Shown one piece after another: positions 31,405 through 39,431 of a stretch of 39,450 nt of DNA (position 1 is its first letter; every line of letters begins with the position of its first letter). This DNA is from Candidatus Cloacimonadota bacterium (lineage in GTDB: Bacteria; Cloacimonadota; Cloacimonadia; Cloacimonadales; TCS61). The DNA is taken from NCBI GenBank assembly GCA_021108315.1, contig JAIORE010000223.1:1-39450 (forward strand), read 5' to 3'. A model generated the notes under the pieces. That model made no database searches. It was not told where the DNA came from and was given only the letters and a program-made list of their open reading frames with translations. A program made the translations under genes and the position numbers.

Positions 31405-32397
31405 TTATTTATTAATCAAATCATACTCTATATTGCCAAGCCCAATCTCATTTGCATAAATAAGCTGTTCTATTCCACTAACTGAATTCAGTTCTAAGAA
31501 AGTATCTTCACTTTGATTAAATTTATTTACCAAATCCCAGCTTGCCTTATCAATTGCCACAATATCTGTGGAAGCAAGAATTCCAATATTTTCCATAAAA
31601 GGTGGATGAGCTGAGGAATCGCAATCACAATCTTTAGAAATATTGGCTAGAACATTTATGTAAACCATTTTTTGGATGTCTGAAATTCCTTTGGCATAAT
31701 CAACTAATCTCTTCATAAAAATATCAAGTTTTGTACTTCCCCATGGCACTTGAAATGATCCGGTGGGACAAACGACGATACATTTTCCACAACCAATACA
31801 TTTATCAGCATTTATAAATAAGGGATTAATTGAAATTGCGTTTCCCGGACATTCAGGAATACATTTTGTACATTTTGTACAAGAAGACGGATTATATTTT
31901 GGAATTGCTGAAGCATGAAGAGCCATCTTTCCAGCTAATGAAGCCAAACCCATAGAAACATTTTTGATAGCTCCACCAAAACCAGTCATGATATGTCCCT
32001 TAAAATGTGAATAGACAATAACGCTGTTGTAATTAAGCAAATTTTTCCCAACTTTAATTTCTTGGAAATGATTTAATTTGGCAGGAATAATTATATCACC
32101 AGCAGAATCTAAAATATCAATTGGAGCAAAATCAAAACCATGTTCTTTGGCAAGCTTTAGGTGGCTTTCGGTGTATCTGCGTTTGCTGATATATAATACA
32201 TTTGTTTCCAAAAGAGAAGCTTGTAATTTATGTATGAGTTTTTTTATTAAACTCGGATCAAGAAAGTTTTTATTTCCCTCTTCTCCAAAATGCAGCTTAA
32301 TTCCAACTTTACCGGAAATATTATCGTCAATTTTTGAAAATATTTTTAATACACCTTCTTGAGAAATATCTTTAGTAAAATATACTTTTGATCTCAT
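31405..32397 (-). CDS. DUF362 protein with two 4Fe-4S ferredoxin motifs
   Basis: The protein has 330 residues. A DUF362 domain (residues 1-190, 240-330; KVGIKLHFGEEGNKNFLDP, YSHFKGHIMTGFGGAIKNVS) encloses a bacterial ferredoxin insert with two clusters: CTKCTKCIPECPGNAI and CIGCGKCIVVCPTGSF. It also has an Asp-Cys-Asp-Cys-Asp stretch (KDCDCDSSAHPPF) common in this group. The family is widespread in anaerobes and presumed to be an iron-sulfur redox or assembly protein; the reaction is unknown. It is the last gene of the run that starts with the SiaA-like gene, 40 bases after the DUF3795 gene. Confidence 0.9.
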   Translation of the reverse strand: MRSKVYFTKDISQEGVLKIFSKIDDNISGKVGIKLHFGEEGNKNFLDPSLIKKLIHKLQASLLETNVLYISKRRYTESHLKLAKEHGFDFAPIDILDSAGDIIIPAKLNHFQEIKVGKNLLNYNSVIVYSHFKGHIMTGFGGAIKNVSMGLASLAGKMALHASAIPKYNPSSCTKCTKCIPECPGNAISINPLFINADKCIGCGKCIVVCPTGSFQVPWGSTKLDIFMKRLVDYAKGISDIQKMVYINVLANISKDCDCDSSAHPPFMENIGILASTDIVAIDKASWDLVNKFNQSEDTFLELNSVSGIEQLIYANEIGLGNIEYDLINK

Positions 32398-32437
32398 CTT
32401 TTCTCTGTGTTTCAGTGTTCTTTGTAGTGAAATTATC

Positions 32438-32782
32438 TTAATTTAATGATTTTATCTCATCCAATCTTTTCTTTGCTTCTGGAACAAATTGATGAAAATC
32501 ATTTATTATTTTACAGGGATAGTTGTTACAAATCCCACAATTAACAACCTTTTTCTTTATTCCGCATTTCCTTATTTCACATTCAAAACAGTGGCTAAAC
32601 AGGTTTTCACTTTGAGAAGTACATCCGTTACAATTGATATCTTCCGGTTTAATGTTTGCTTCAAATTCTCTTGACCAAGCTTTAGCAACTTCTTTTCTTT
32701 TTGCATCGTCATTATTTTGAGTAGCGATGAAGGCTCCACATTCATGACAAGCCAATCCGCAATAAGAAATCATTTCTGGCAT
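32438..32782 (-). CDS. DUF3795 cysteine-rich protein
   Basis: The protein has 114 residues with an AGGAG site. Eleven cysteines are arranged as in DUF3795: SYCGLACHECGAF (C8, C12, C15), NCNGCTSQ (C51, C54), HCFECEIRKC (C65, C68, C73) and NCGICNNYPC (C82, C85, C90). Metal or Fe-S binding is likely; function is unknown. It follows the cyclase gene by 12 bases, so it belongs to the same transcription unit, although a functional link to the Sia genes is only positional. Confidence 0.88.
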   Translation of the reverse strand: MPEMISYCGLACHECGAFIATQNNDDAKRKEVAKAWSREFEANIKPEDINCNGCTSQSENLFSHCFECEIRKCGIKKKVVNCGICNNYPCKIINDFHQFVPEAKKRLDEIKSLN

Positions 32783-32794
32783 TTTTTCTCCTGA

Positions 32795-33787
32795 TTAATT
32801 TTCTAATTTTTTACTAATAATTTTTACTATTTTCTGTAGTGTATCTTGTTCCGCTTTTGCAAAATCAATTTCAACTTTTATCCCTTTTTCAGCACTATCA
32901 ATCATCATCGTGTTTTCAACAGATTTTTCATTTGTTTTAAAACCAAGGACTTTATGAACTATTTGTTTTTGATGGAAACCCTTGATATCCAATGAAACAT
33001 AAGGGGCACAGGAGATTTTATCTTTTACTAATCCCCAAGTTTCATGGCTTATATAAATTTCATCAACTTCTGCATGACTTTCTAATCTGGAAGCAAGGTT
33101 GACGGCATTTCCGATTATTGTATAATCCATTCTTTCGGAAGATCCGAAATTTCCCACTGTACAAAATCCTGTGGCAATTCCGATACGAATATGAAGTGGT
33201 TCTTGATAGCCTTGCTCAAACCAGATTTTTTGTAAATCTTTCATTTTGTGTTTCATCTCAATTGCCATACTCACGCAACGTAATGCATGATATTCATCAG
33301 AGATAAAATAGGGATCTCCCCAAAAAACCATGATAGCATCACCGATATATTTATCTAAAGTTCCACCCCATTTATTGATGATTTTTGTCATTTCTTCAAG
33401 GTATAAGTTCAAAAAAGTTGATAAAGCTTCTCCTTCAGAATTGGAAGAAATTGAAGAAAAATCTTTAATATCAGAAAAAAAAACAGTTAATTTTTTTCTG
33501 GTAGTTTTAATTTTAACTTTTTCTTTGCCTTGAGTGATTTTTTTGAATAACTGATAAGAAACATATCTGCCAAGTCTTTCTGTAATTGAATTTAAACGAT
33601 GCTGTTGGTTGTCACCAATTCTGGAAATCGTTTTTAATATTTTCAGTAATTTTTTATAATTTTTTATAAGAATCTTATAATTGTCTAATAAATTTTCTTT
33701 TGAAATATCTTCATTTTCAAGAATACTTTGAGCGTCTTTGAGGATTTCTATCTCTTTATCATAAGTATCATTGAAATGACTTTTCAT
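32795..33787 (-). CDS. Class III adenylate cyclase with N-terminal helical stalk, putative output of the Sia module
   Basis: The protein has 330 residues. Residues 1-95 are helical; NYKKLLKILKTISRIGDNQQ resembles the stalk that precedes output domains in SiaD-like and related proteins. The catalytic domain (about 98-285) has both metal Asp residues (D106 in FFSDIKDF, D150 in KYIGDAIMVFWG). The purine-reading pair K146 and T223 (DYTIIGNAVNLASRLE) is the combination found in bacterial adenylate cyclases. N230 and R234 complete the active site. The expected product is cAMP from ATP, in the cytosol. It starts three bases after the siaC stop, in the position held by the diguanylate cyclase siaD in Pseudomonas. 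A guanylate cyclase would need Glu and Cys/Ser at the specificity positions. Confidence 0.9.
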   Translation of the reverse strand: MKSHFNDTYDKEIEILKDAQSILENEDISKENLLDNYKILIKNYKKLLKILKTISRIGDNQQHRLNSITERLGRYVSYQLFKKITQGKEKVKIKTTRKKLTVFFSDIKDFSSISSNSEGEALSTFLNLYLEEMTKIINKWGGTLDKYIGDAIMVFWGDPYFISDEYHALRCVSMAIEMKHKMKDLQKIWFEQGYQEPLHIRIGIATGFCTVGNFGSSERMDYTIIGNAVNLASRLESHAEVDEIYISHETWGLVKDKISCAPYVSLDIKGFHQKQIVHKVLGFKTNEKSVENTMMIDSAEKGIKVEIDFAKAEQDTLQKIVKIISKKLEN

Positions 33788-33790
33788 TAA

Positions 33791-34177
33791 TTATTCATCC
33801 AGAAAAGGGATAAGTTCGTAAGGAAAAGTATGATCTTCCAGAAAAATTTCTCCATTATCTTTGCTATCTTCATCATCCTCTTCATAAAACCAGTTCAAAA
33901 GGATTTTTCCATTTGAATTATGGTAATCTTGCAAAAACTCCAAAATTTCAGTCACTATTTTGCTACTACTTGTGTTCAAATAGGTTATTTTTAAATCGAA
34001 AACTATATTCCTATTCTTGTCCTCTAAATATTCAGATATCCATGCTAAAGAATCTTTGAAAAAAATTCTAGCATTTTCAGGATAAGATTCACCAACTATT
34101 TGTAGATAATTTTTTTCATAGTTAAAATTAATTTCAGGGGTAGCTTTTGTTTTATTAATAAATAATGATTTCATCAA
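33791..34177 (-). CDS. siaC: SiaC family regulatory phosphoprotein (DUF1987)
   Basis: The protein has 128 residues with a GAGGAG site. The family pattern is complete: TPEINFNYEKNYLQIVGESYPEN, then WISEYL and ITYLNTSSSKIV. T69 corresponds in context to the phosphorylated Thr68 of Pseudomonas SiaC. In that system unphosphorylated SiaC binds and activates the diguanylate cyclase SiaD; SiaB phosphorylates it and SiaA reverses this. Here the next gene is a class III cyclase, so SiaC probably controls that. A 127-residue paralogue is at 38302-38685. Confidence 0.92.
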   Translation of the reverse strand: MMKSLFINKTKATPEINFNYEKNYLQIVGESYPENARIFFKDSLAWISEYLEDKNRNIVFDLKITYLNTSSSKIVTEILEFLQDYHNSNGKILLNWFYEEDDEDSKDNGEIFLEDHTFPYELIPFLDE

Positions 34178-34187
34178 TTCTCCTCAT

Positions 34188-34751
34188 TTAGCATGGAATT
34201 TTAATCAAAACTTCAAAAAAAGCTCTATTTTCATCAAGTTCTTTAAATCCGTATGACAAAGGTCTTCCTGATTTCCGTGCCATATCAATAAAGCCGAGTC
34301 CTGCACCACCTTGTTCGGTTAATGTTCCATTTTTTCGACTTTCTTTGTAATATTTTCGTAATTCATCATCCTTTAATGAATTGATATGATCAATTTTAGT
34401 TTTTATTTTTTCAACGTCAGATTTTTTCATAACATTTCCACTGAAAACAAAATAGTAATGTTCTTCTTTTTTACCGACGCCTATAAGTCCAATTCCAGAA
34501 CTTTGATCGTCATTTTGTAATTCCTTATCAAAAGAATATTTCAGAACATTTTGAGCCTCTTCAATGAATATCGCAAAAATCTTTTTAACAATAGTATTTC
34601 CTACATCATTTGAACGAAATTTTTCTTTTATGGAATCTCCTACTGCAACTAAAATATCTTGAGTTACAGGACCTTTATAAGAAAAGATAACATCGCTCTT
34701 ATCCATGATCGTGAATATATTGAAACAATCAATTGGAATTTCTGAATTCAT
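34188..34751 (-). CDS. siaB: SiaB family protein kinase (DUF6272)
   Basis: The protein has 187 residues with an AAGGAG site. It is GHKL-like: the N box is FIEEAQNVLKYSF (E64, E65, N68) and the glycine-rich lid is TEQGGAGLGFIDMARKSG (145-162). No membrane segment is present. By homology it phosphorylates SiaC on the conserved Thr using ATP. It lies 10 bases upstream of siaC, as in known sia operons. The 135-base gap before it may hold an internal promoter. Confidence 0.88.
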   Translation of the reverse strand: MNSEIPIDCFNIFTIMDKSDVIFSYKGPVTQDILVAVGDSIKEKFRSNDVGNTIVKKIFAIFIEEAQNVLKYSFDKELQNDDQSSGIGLIGVGKKEEHYYFVFSGNVMKKSDVEKIKTKIDHINSLKDDELRKYYKESRKNGTLTEQGGAGLGFIDMARKSGRPLSYGFKELDENRAFFEVLIKIPC

Positions 34752-34886
34752 AATCGCTCCTTCCTATTGCTTTTGTAAAATAATGCCTATAATTTTTTCA
34801 ATGACAAATGTAAAATTTATCTGAGTTTGTCCACAAATATTTACTATATAAAGATTAATAAAAATTACCTTGTTAGTATTTCAATC

Positions 34887-37640
34887 TTATATCAAACGGA
34901 TTCCAAATACAGTTATATCATCTCGTTGCTCAATATCACCTTGCAATTCCGCTAATTTTTCCTCAATTATTTCTTTCTGCTCTTTCATGGGAAGTGAACA
35001 ATATTTCAATAGCATTTCTTTCACTCGTTTGGTTTTAAATCTTTGTTCTTTACCGGAAATTTTTACTTTCTGATCGGCAAGTCCGTCACTCAAAAGATAA
35101 ATACTATCACCTGAATTATAATGGGTTATATGATTTGTAAAAATCCGCTCTTTTTCTTTCTGTCTTCCACCAATAGAAAAACGATTTCCGCGAATTCTCT
35201 CAATTTTTTTTTCTACTTCTCCGTTTTCTCCATTTACAAAATAAATTGACTGCATTGCTCCCGAGAAATGTACTTTCTGAGAATTAACATCAATATAACA
35301 AATACTAATATCCATTCCATCCTGCTGGGCTTCTCTGGATTGTTGACGCAGTGTATAACGGATTTCCTTGTGGAGAAAGTTAAGTATTTTATCCGATTCA
35401 TAGATTTTCTTTTCTCGAACGATATTGTTTAGAATACTATTTGCTGTCATACTCATAAAAGCTCCCGGAACTCCGTGACCAGTGCAATCTATTACCGAAA
35501 TTATGTAGTTTTTACTTTCTGGAATTGGAAAAAACCAGTAGAAATCTCCTCCGACAATATCTTTAGGTTTCCAGAAAATGAAATAATCTTTTATGTATTC
35601 CGAAATTTCTTTGTTTCTGGGTAGGATTGAATTCTGTATTAAGGAAGCATATTCGATTGAATCGAGGATTTTTTGTTTTTCTTCAGCGAGTTGAAAGTTT
35701 TTCCCTTCTAAAACTTTAGAATATTCTTGTTGATTACGAGCCTTTTCCATCTCTTTTTCAAAAGCAATTTGCTTATTTCTGAAACGGATGTTAAGATTAA
35801 TTGCATCTAAAGCATTTTGGAATATTTTCGTAATTTCGAAAATAAAATCTGCTTCTTCTTTGATCCAAAACAATTTCGATGAACTTCCTGCAACAAAAAA
35901 TAATTTCATATTTTCATCAATTTTGATTCGGAAAAAAAGTTTGATCTCATTTTCATCCGGTTCTTCAGGAAAAGGGTTAGCAAATTTCGTTATATTACTC
36001 CGTTCAATATCCAAGTTCAAATATTCTATTTCCACAGGTACAAGATCAATTGCTTCAAAGAATTCATTAAAATCATGTCCATATTTTATCCTATGAGAAA
36101 TAAATGCAAAATTAGTTTTATTAAATTTTTCAGATAAAAATGAAATTGTAAATTCAGATAATTCTTTGATAGATATTTGTTTAAATGCTACTGATAAGTA
36201 AACTGAAATTTCTTTTTTTACATCAAATTTGATTGGTTCAAGGAATTTCAATCTTAAGAATACTAGTTTTAAGATGAGATATGCCAATAAAAATATTAAA
36301 ACTATATTGGGTTCAAAGTTCAAGGAAAAAACGATAAACCAAATTAAAGATATTAATAGGGAATAAAATGAAAAGAAATAATATGCTTTTTTAATAATGA
36401 TGTATTTTTTTAAATCAATATTAAAAATTGCTGCAGGTCCAACGCACATCATAGCCACAAAATTGAAAATTATCGAAATAAATATGTAAACAATAAAAAT
36501 GTTCAAATCTTGAATAAATTGTGCATCAATATAGGGATAAATAAAGTGATTTATCAAGTAGAGTTCTAAAGCAAAAATCGCAGCTCGAATTAGTGGAACA
36601 GTAGCTAAATGATCCCATTTTTTGTATATTATTTTCCTGAATTCAGACATTTGTTTTTTTGCGATAATTCCAGAAATGATAAAAATAGCAATTAAGATAT
36701 TACTTATGAAAAAGTCTAAAAATACGAAAAAAAAGGCAAGAAACGGGCATATTATTGAAATAAACTTAAAGATTTTGATTAATTTATTTGGTTTATTGAT
36801 AGTATTTAATATAATTAAGTTGATAATAGCCCAGGAAATAGCATTAAGAATTGGGGTTAAATCTAAATTTACTAGCATAATATAATTTGCTTTCAAAAAA
36901 TAAATAGGTAACAAATGTAGAACAATTAGTCCAAAAACATATTTCTCAACAGTTGTCCTTAGATCAAGTAATTTCACATAAAAACTTGAAATTGTTAGGG
37001 CAAGCAAAAACAAAATAATTTCAATTCCATAATATGAACCAGATGAAATGTAAACCAGATCTAACAGCAATTTTTTTGGATTTTGCCGATTATTTAAAAT
37101 ATTTGTAAATAAAGAATATCCCTTAGTTTTGCTTGTATAAAATTCATATATTTTATTATTATATAATAATGTAGTTTTTATTGAGTCTTGAAAGGAATTC
37201 TGTTTAAGGAGAGTATACAGTTCTTTTTTTAAAACTTTACTTTCTAGTTTATCATTTTTTGTCTCAGAAATTCTCTTTAATAGCTCATTTGAGACATAGC
37301 CATAAGATATAAGATAAAAACGTGTTTCTTTAGAATCTTCCTGATGTCTGAGGCTATCACTTTTCATTTTAGATTTTTCCGATGACTGAATTGATGGTCT
37401 ATCTTTTTGGAAAAAATGGGGATATATTTCAGGGAAAAATATTTTTATTTTACGGGAAGATATGTTTATTCCATCAAAGTTTTCTCCTTTTCGACCCTCA
37501 AAAAAAACATAAGAGTTTCTATGATCTACTGAATAGCCTTTATGATTCAATTCAAAGATTAATATTAGGATACGTAGGAAAAGTAAAAAGAAAAGTATGT
37601 ATCTGAACCAGTTTTTCTTTACTGCTTTGATGTTTATCAC
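34887..37640 (-). CDS. Membrane PP2C (SpoIIE-type) phosphatase, SiaA-like sensor
   Basis: The protein has 917 residues starting with GTG at 37640 (AGGAG seven bases upstream). A first membrane helix (YILFFLLFLRILILIF) is followed by an extracytoplasmic region of about 170 residues. A block of roughly eight to nine helices follows (about 200-470), then a GAF-like region, a coiled coil (FEKEMEKARNQQEYSKVLEG) and a SpoIIE domain from about 680. The metal-binding motifs are IVGGDFYW, VIDCTGHGVPGAFMS, LLSDGLADQ and QRDDITV (D907, D908). It should dephosphorylate SiaC in response to a membrane or periplasmic signal. Pseudomonas SiaA has a different sensor (HAMP type), so the input here is probably different. 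It is first in the run of six genes. Confidence 0.88.
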   Translation of the reverse strand: MINIKAVKKNWFRYILFFLLFLRILILIFELNHKGYSVDHRNSYVFFEGRKGENFDGINISSRKIKIFFPEIYPHFFQKDRPSIQSSEKSKMKSDSLRHQEDSKETRFYLISYGYVSNELLKRISETKNDKLESKVLKKELYTLLKQNSFQDSIKTTLLYNNKIYEFYTSKTKGYSLFTNILNNRQNPKKLLLDLVYISSGSYYGIEIILFLLALTISSFYVKLLDLRTTVEKYVFGLIVLHLLPIYFLKANYIMLVNLDLTPILNAISWAIINLIILNTINKPNKLIKIFKFISIICPFLAFFFVFLDFFISNILIAIFIISGIIAKKQMSEFRKIIYKKWDHLATVPLIRAAIFALELYLINHFIYPYIDAQFIQDLNIFIVYIFISIIFNFVAMMCVGPAAIFNIDLKKYIIIKKAYYFFSFYSLLISLIWFIVFSLNFEPNIVLIFLLAYLILKLVFLRLKFLEPIKFDVKKEISVYLSVAFKQISIKELSEFTISFLSEKFNKTNFAFISHRIKYGHDFNEFFEAIDLVPVEIEYLNLDIERSNITKFANPFPEEPDENEIKLFFRIKIDENMKLFFVAGSSSKLFWIKEEADFIFEITKIFQNALDAINLNIRFRNKQIAFEKEMEKARNQQEYSKVLEGKNFQLAEEKQKILDSIEYASLIQNSILPRNKEISEYIKDYFIFWKPKDIVGGDFYWFFPIPESKNYIISVIDCTGHGVPGAFMSMTANSILNNIVREKKIYESDKILNFLHKEIRYTLRQQSREAQQDGMDISICYIDVNSQKVHFSGAMQSIYFVNGENGEVEKKIERIRGNRFSIGGRQKEKERIFTNHITHYNSGDSIYLLSDGLADQKVKISGKEQRFKTKRVKEMLLKYCSLPMKEQKEIIEEKLAELQGDIEQRDDITVFGIRLI

Positions 37641-37779
37641 GAAATATCTCCTATAAACGGATTAGAATTATAAAAAAATAAATGTTTACTTCTGCATTTA
37701 AATCCCTAGCACGACAATATCATTTTGTCTAACATTTCTCACTTCATTTTCAATTTTTCAAACTCTTCCTCTTTTTCTC

Positions 37780-37955
37780 TCTAATCTCATTCCCAATCCT
37801 TCCCCTTCGTAAGGGGAAGAGAGTAGTTCTCCCCTTACGAAGGGGAGTTAGAGGGATTTTACTCTTTCTGCTTTTCTCATGTTCCTTCTCTTGAAATTAA
37901 GAGAAGGATAACAGTTTTCCCAGTGAAATTTCTTTTTTATTTCACTGGGAAATGA
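37780..37955. repeat. Structured repeat with nested hairpins, copy 3 (longest)
   Basis: It contains CCCCTTCGTAAGGGG (37802-37816) and its reverse complement CCCCTTACGAAGGGG (37830-37844), then CTTCTCTTGAAATTAAGAGAAGG (about 37883-37906). The stem TTTCCCAGTGAAAT/ATTTCACTGGGAAA (37918-37950) follows. Outer words CTCATTCCC and GGGAAATGAG close the unit. The order parallels 8991-9069, and the middle part matches 24808-24858. Confidence 0.7.
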
Positions 37956-38166
37956 GTTCAATATGGAAAATAAGCATATTATCATAGTTTTAAAAAAATC
38001 TGCTTTCTCAAATTATATTTCTAATCTTTCCAATAAGTTAGATAGAATAAACGAACTGGGAAATGTTAGATTTCATTATTAAAAGTTACTTTGCAATTCT
38101 GTTTATTTTTTCTCAATCTTCTTTTTCTATGTGCTCTCTTTTGGAGCTTTTTCTTTTCAGTTTCAA

Positions 38167-38188
38167 CAAAACTCAACTCGAGATTTTT
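38167..38188. repeat. GACTCGGGATTTT family copy
   Basis: CAAAACTCAACTCGAGATTT matches the right arm at 31135 with two changes. No facing partner was found nearby. Confidence 0.65.
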
Positions 38189-38249
38189 AACGAATCAGCG
38201 AAATCAACTAATTTGTGAAAATCAGTGGTTCAGACAATTTTTCTTTCTT

Positions 38250-38300
38250 CTTCTTCATAGGAAGTGAACAATATTTCATAGCATTTCTTTCATACGTTTG
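38250..38300 (-). pseudogene. Internal fragment of a SiaA-like phosphatase gene
   Basis: Read on the minus strand, ACGTATGAAAGAAATGCTAT and GAAATATTGTTCACTTCC match the VKEMLLKYCSLPMKEQK coding segment of 34887-37640, with a one-base deletion that breaks the frame. It directly abuts the stop of the siaC paralogue. Confidence 0.75.
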
Positions 38301-38301
38301 T

Positions 38302-38685
38302 TTATTCATCCAAAAAAGGGATTAATACATATGGAAAAGTATGATCTTCTAAGAAGATTTCACCATTATCTTTACTGGCTTCATCATCTTCTTCATAATA
38401 CCAGTTAAGATTAATTTTCCCTTTCGAATCGTGGAAATCTTGTATCATTTCTAAAATCTCAGTTACAATTTTACAACTGCTCGTATTCAAATATGTAATT
38501 TTTAGGTCAAAAATGTTATCTTTTGTTTTGTCTTGAAAATATTCTGATATCCAAATAAGCGTATCTTTATAAAAATGTCTTGCATTTTCTGGAAATGATT
38601 CACCAGTCATTCGAAGAAGCTTTTTTTTATAATTAAAATCTATTTCAGGTGTTGATTTTGTTTTTTTAATAAATAATGATTTCAT
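38302..38685 (-). CDS. siaC: Second SiaC family phosphoprotein (DUF1987), intact paralogue
   Basis: The protein has 127 residues, largely identical to the product of 33791-34177 (shared: ITYLNTSS, IVTEILE, GEIFLEDHTFPY, LIPFLDE). T68 of LNTSS, the expected phosphosite, is kept. One change next to it, SSC-K for SSS-K, and several in the N-terminal strands (KKLLRMTGESFPENARHFYK) distinguish it. An AAGGA site precedes the ATG. It sits between remnants of siaA- and siaB-like genes, so its cognate module is gone. It may still compete for the intact SiaA, SiaB or cyclase, or be on its way to loss; the open frame favours recent or continuing use. Confidence 0.9.
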   Translation of the reverse strand: MKSLFIKKTKSTPEIDFNYKKKLLRMTGESFPENARHFYKDTLIWISEYFQDKTKDNIFDLKITYLNTSSCKIVTEILEMIQDFHDSKGKINLNWYYEEDDEASKDNGEIFLEDHTFPYVLIPFLDE

Positions 38686-38698
38686 AATTATTCCTTTA

Positions 38699-38722
38699 TT
38701 AGCAGGGAGTTTTAAATATGCT
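38699..38722 (-). pseudogene. Last codons of a second siaB
   Basis: SIFKTPC-stop parallels VLIKIPC-stop at the end of siaB (34188-34751), and it sits 13 bases before the second siaC, as siaB sits 10 bases before the first. Upstream similarity is lost. From 38723 to 38988 I see only AT-rich sequence. Confidence 0.6.
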
Positions 38723-38988
38723 TCCGAGAAGTATCTATTAATATTTTAAGTTTTATACACAAATCTAAAATTTATAAGATTTTCTAATTTTATCAACAAA
38801 CTCAAGACCAGTATAGTGTGTCTATATTTTTTTTATTCTAAATTTTTAAAAATTTAGAGAGCTGTTTACATTTCACTCCATTTTTTCAATAAGTTAGCGG
38901 TTATATATTTGGTAACATTGCAAATTTTTCTTTGTCTTGATATTCTTTCGGAAGTAAAAAAAGCTAAAAGAAAAATATTCCATAAAGA

Positions 38989-39304
38989 AATCCACGATTT
39001 CAATCGTGGGACAATCCGGAATCATTCCTACCGGACTTTAGTCGTAAAAGAAAATGGACACTGAAAACAATGGAGAATAGTTATGATGAAACTATTGAAG
39101 TTTTTACGACTAAAGTCGGCTATTGTTGTTACCGCATAATATTACCACGATTAAAATCGTGGGCTTCTCAATTAAATTGGTGAAAAAAAAGTTTTTAACT
39201 TTTTTGTCAATTGGTGAAACAAATCTTTTTATATCAAAATATGTACTTTGTATTCCCATAAAAACCTAATTCTATAAATTGCAATGAGCTAATTTGAACA
39301 GTCT
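38989..39304. repeat. REP/MITE-like composite element, copy 2 (inverted, longer)
   Basis: Hairpins CCACGATTTCAATCGTGG (38992-39009) and CCACGATTAAAATCGTGG (39145-39162) flank facing words CCGGACTTTAGTCGTAAA (39031) and TTTACGACTAAAGTCGG (39103). The right part, to AATTTGAACAGTC at 39303, is the inverted counterpart of 5784-5902. There is no open frame or transposase. It separates the siaA fragment from the second siaC. Confidence 0.75.
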
Positions 39305-39329
39305 CGAAATTCATAGTAACCACAAAAAT

Positions 39330-39398
39330 TTATGTTAACAAAACTCCCAAAACCGTAATATCATCTCGTTGCTCAATATCACCTTGCAATTTCGCTAA
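39330..39398 (-). pseudogene. C-terminal fragment of a second SiaA-like phosphatase
   Basis: The minus strand encodes AKLQGDIEQRDDITVLGVLL-T-stop, matching AELQGDIEQRDDITVFGIRL at the end of 34887-37640, including the two metal-binding Asp. Similarity stops abruptly at about 39399, where an unrelated sequence with a hairpin begins. Confidence 0.85.
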
Positions 39399-39412
39399 TT
39401 ACAATAAGTAAA

Positions 39413-39431
39413 CCTCCAGTTCTACTGGAGG
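39413..39431. repeat. CCTCCAGTTCTACTGGAGG hairpin
   Basis: Eight-base arms CCTCCAGT/ACTGGAGG enclose TCT, next to the break point of the siaA fragment. Such CCxCCAGT hairpins followed by short conserved words are typical of REP or IS200/IS605-type ends. The rest of the element would lie beyond the window. Confidence 0.6.

Larger units (their letters stand above)
37641..38249. other. Intergenic region rich in palindromes, no gene seen
   Basis: It separates the intact Sia operon from the decayed module. It holds the structured repeat 37780-37955 and a GACTCGGGATTTT-family copy at 38167-38188. The remainder is AT-rich and without a plausible reading frame. The promoter of the SiaA-like gene should be just right of 37640 but is not evident. 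Confidence 0.65.

Noticed and set aside
37780..37955. CRISPR-like spaced repeats
   Set aside because: The repeated words are inverted palindromes with unequal spacing, not direct repeats with uniform spacers; no cas genes are present.
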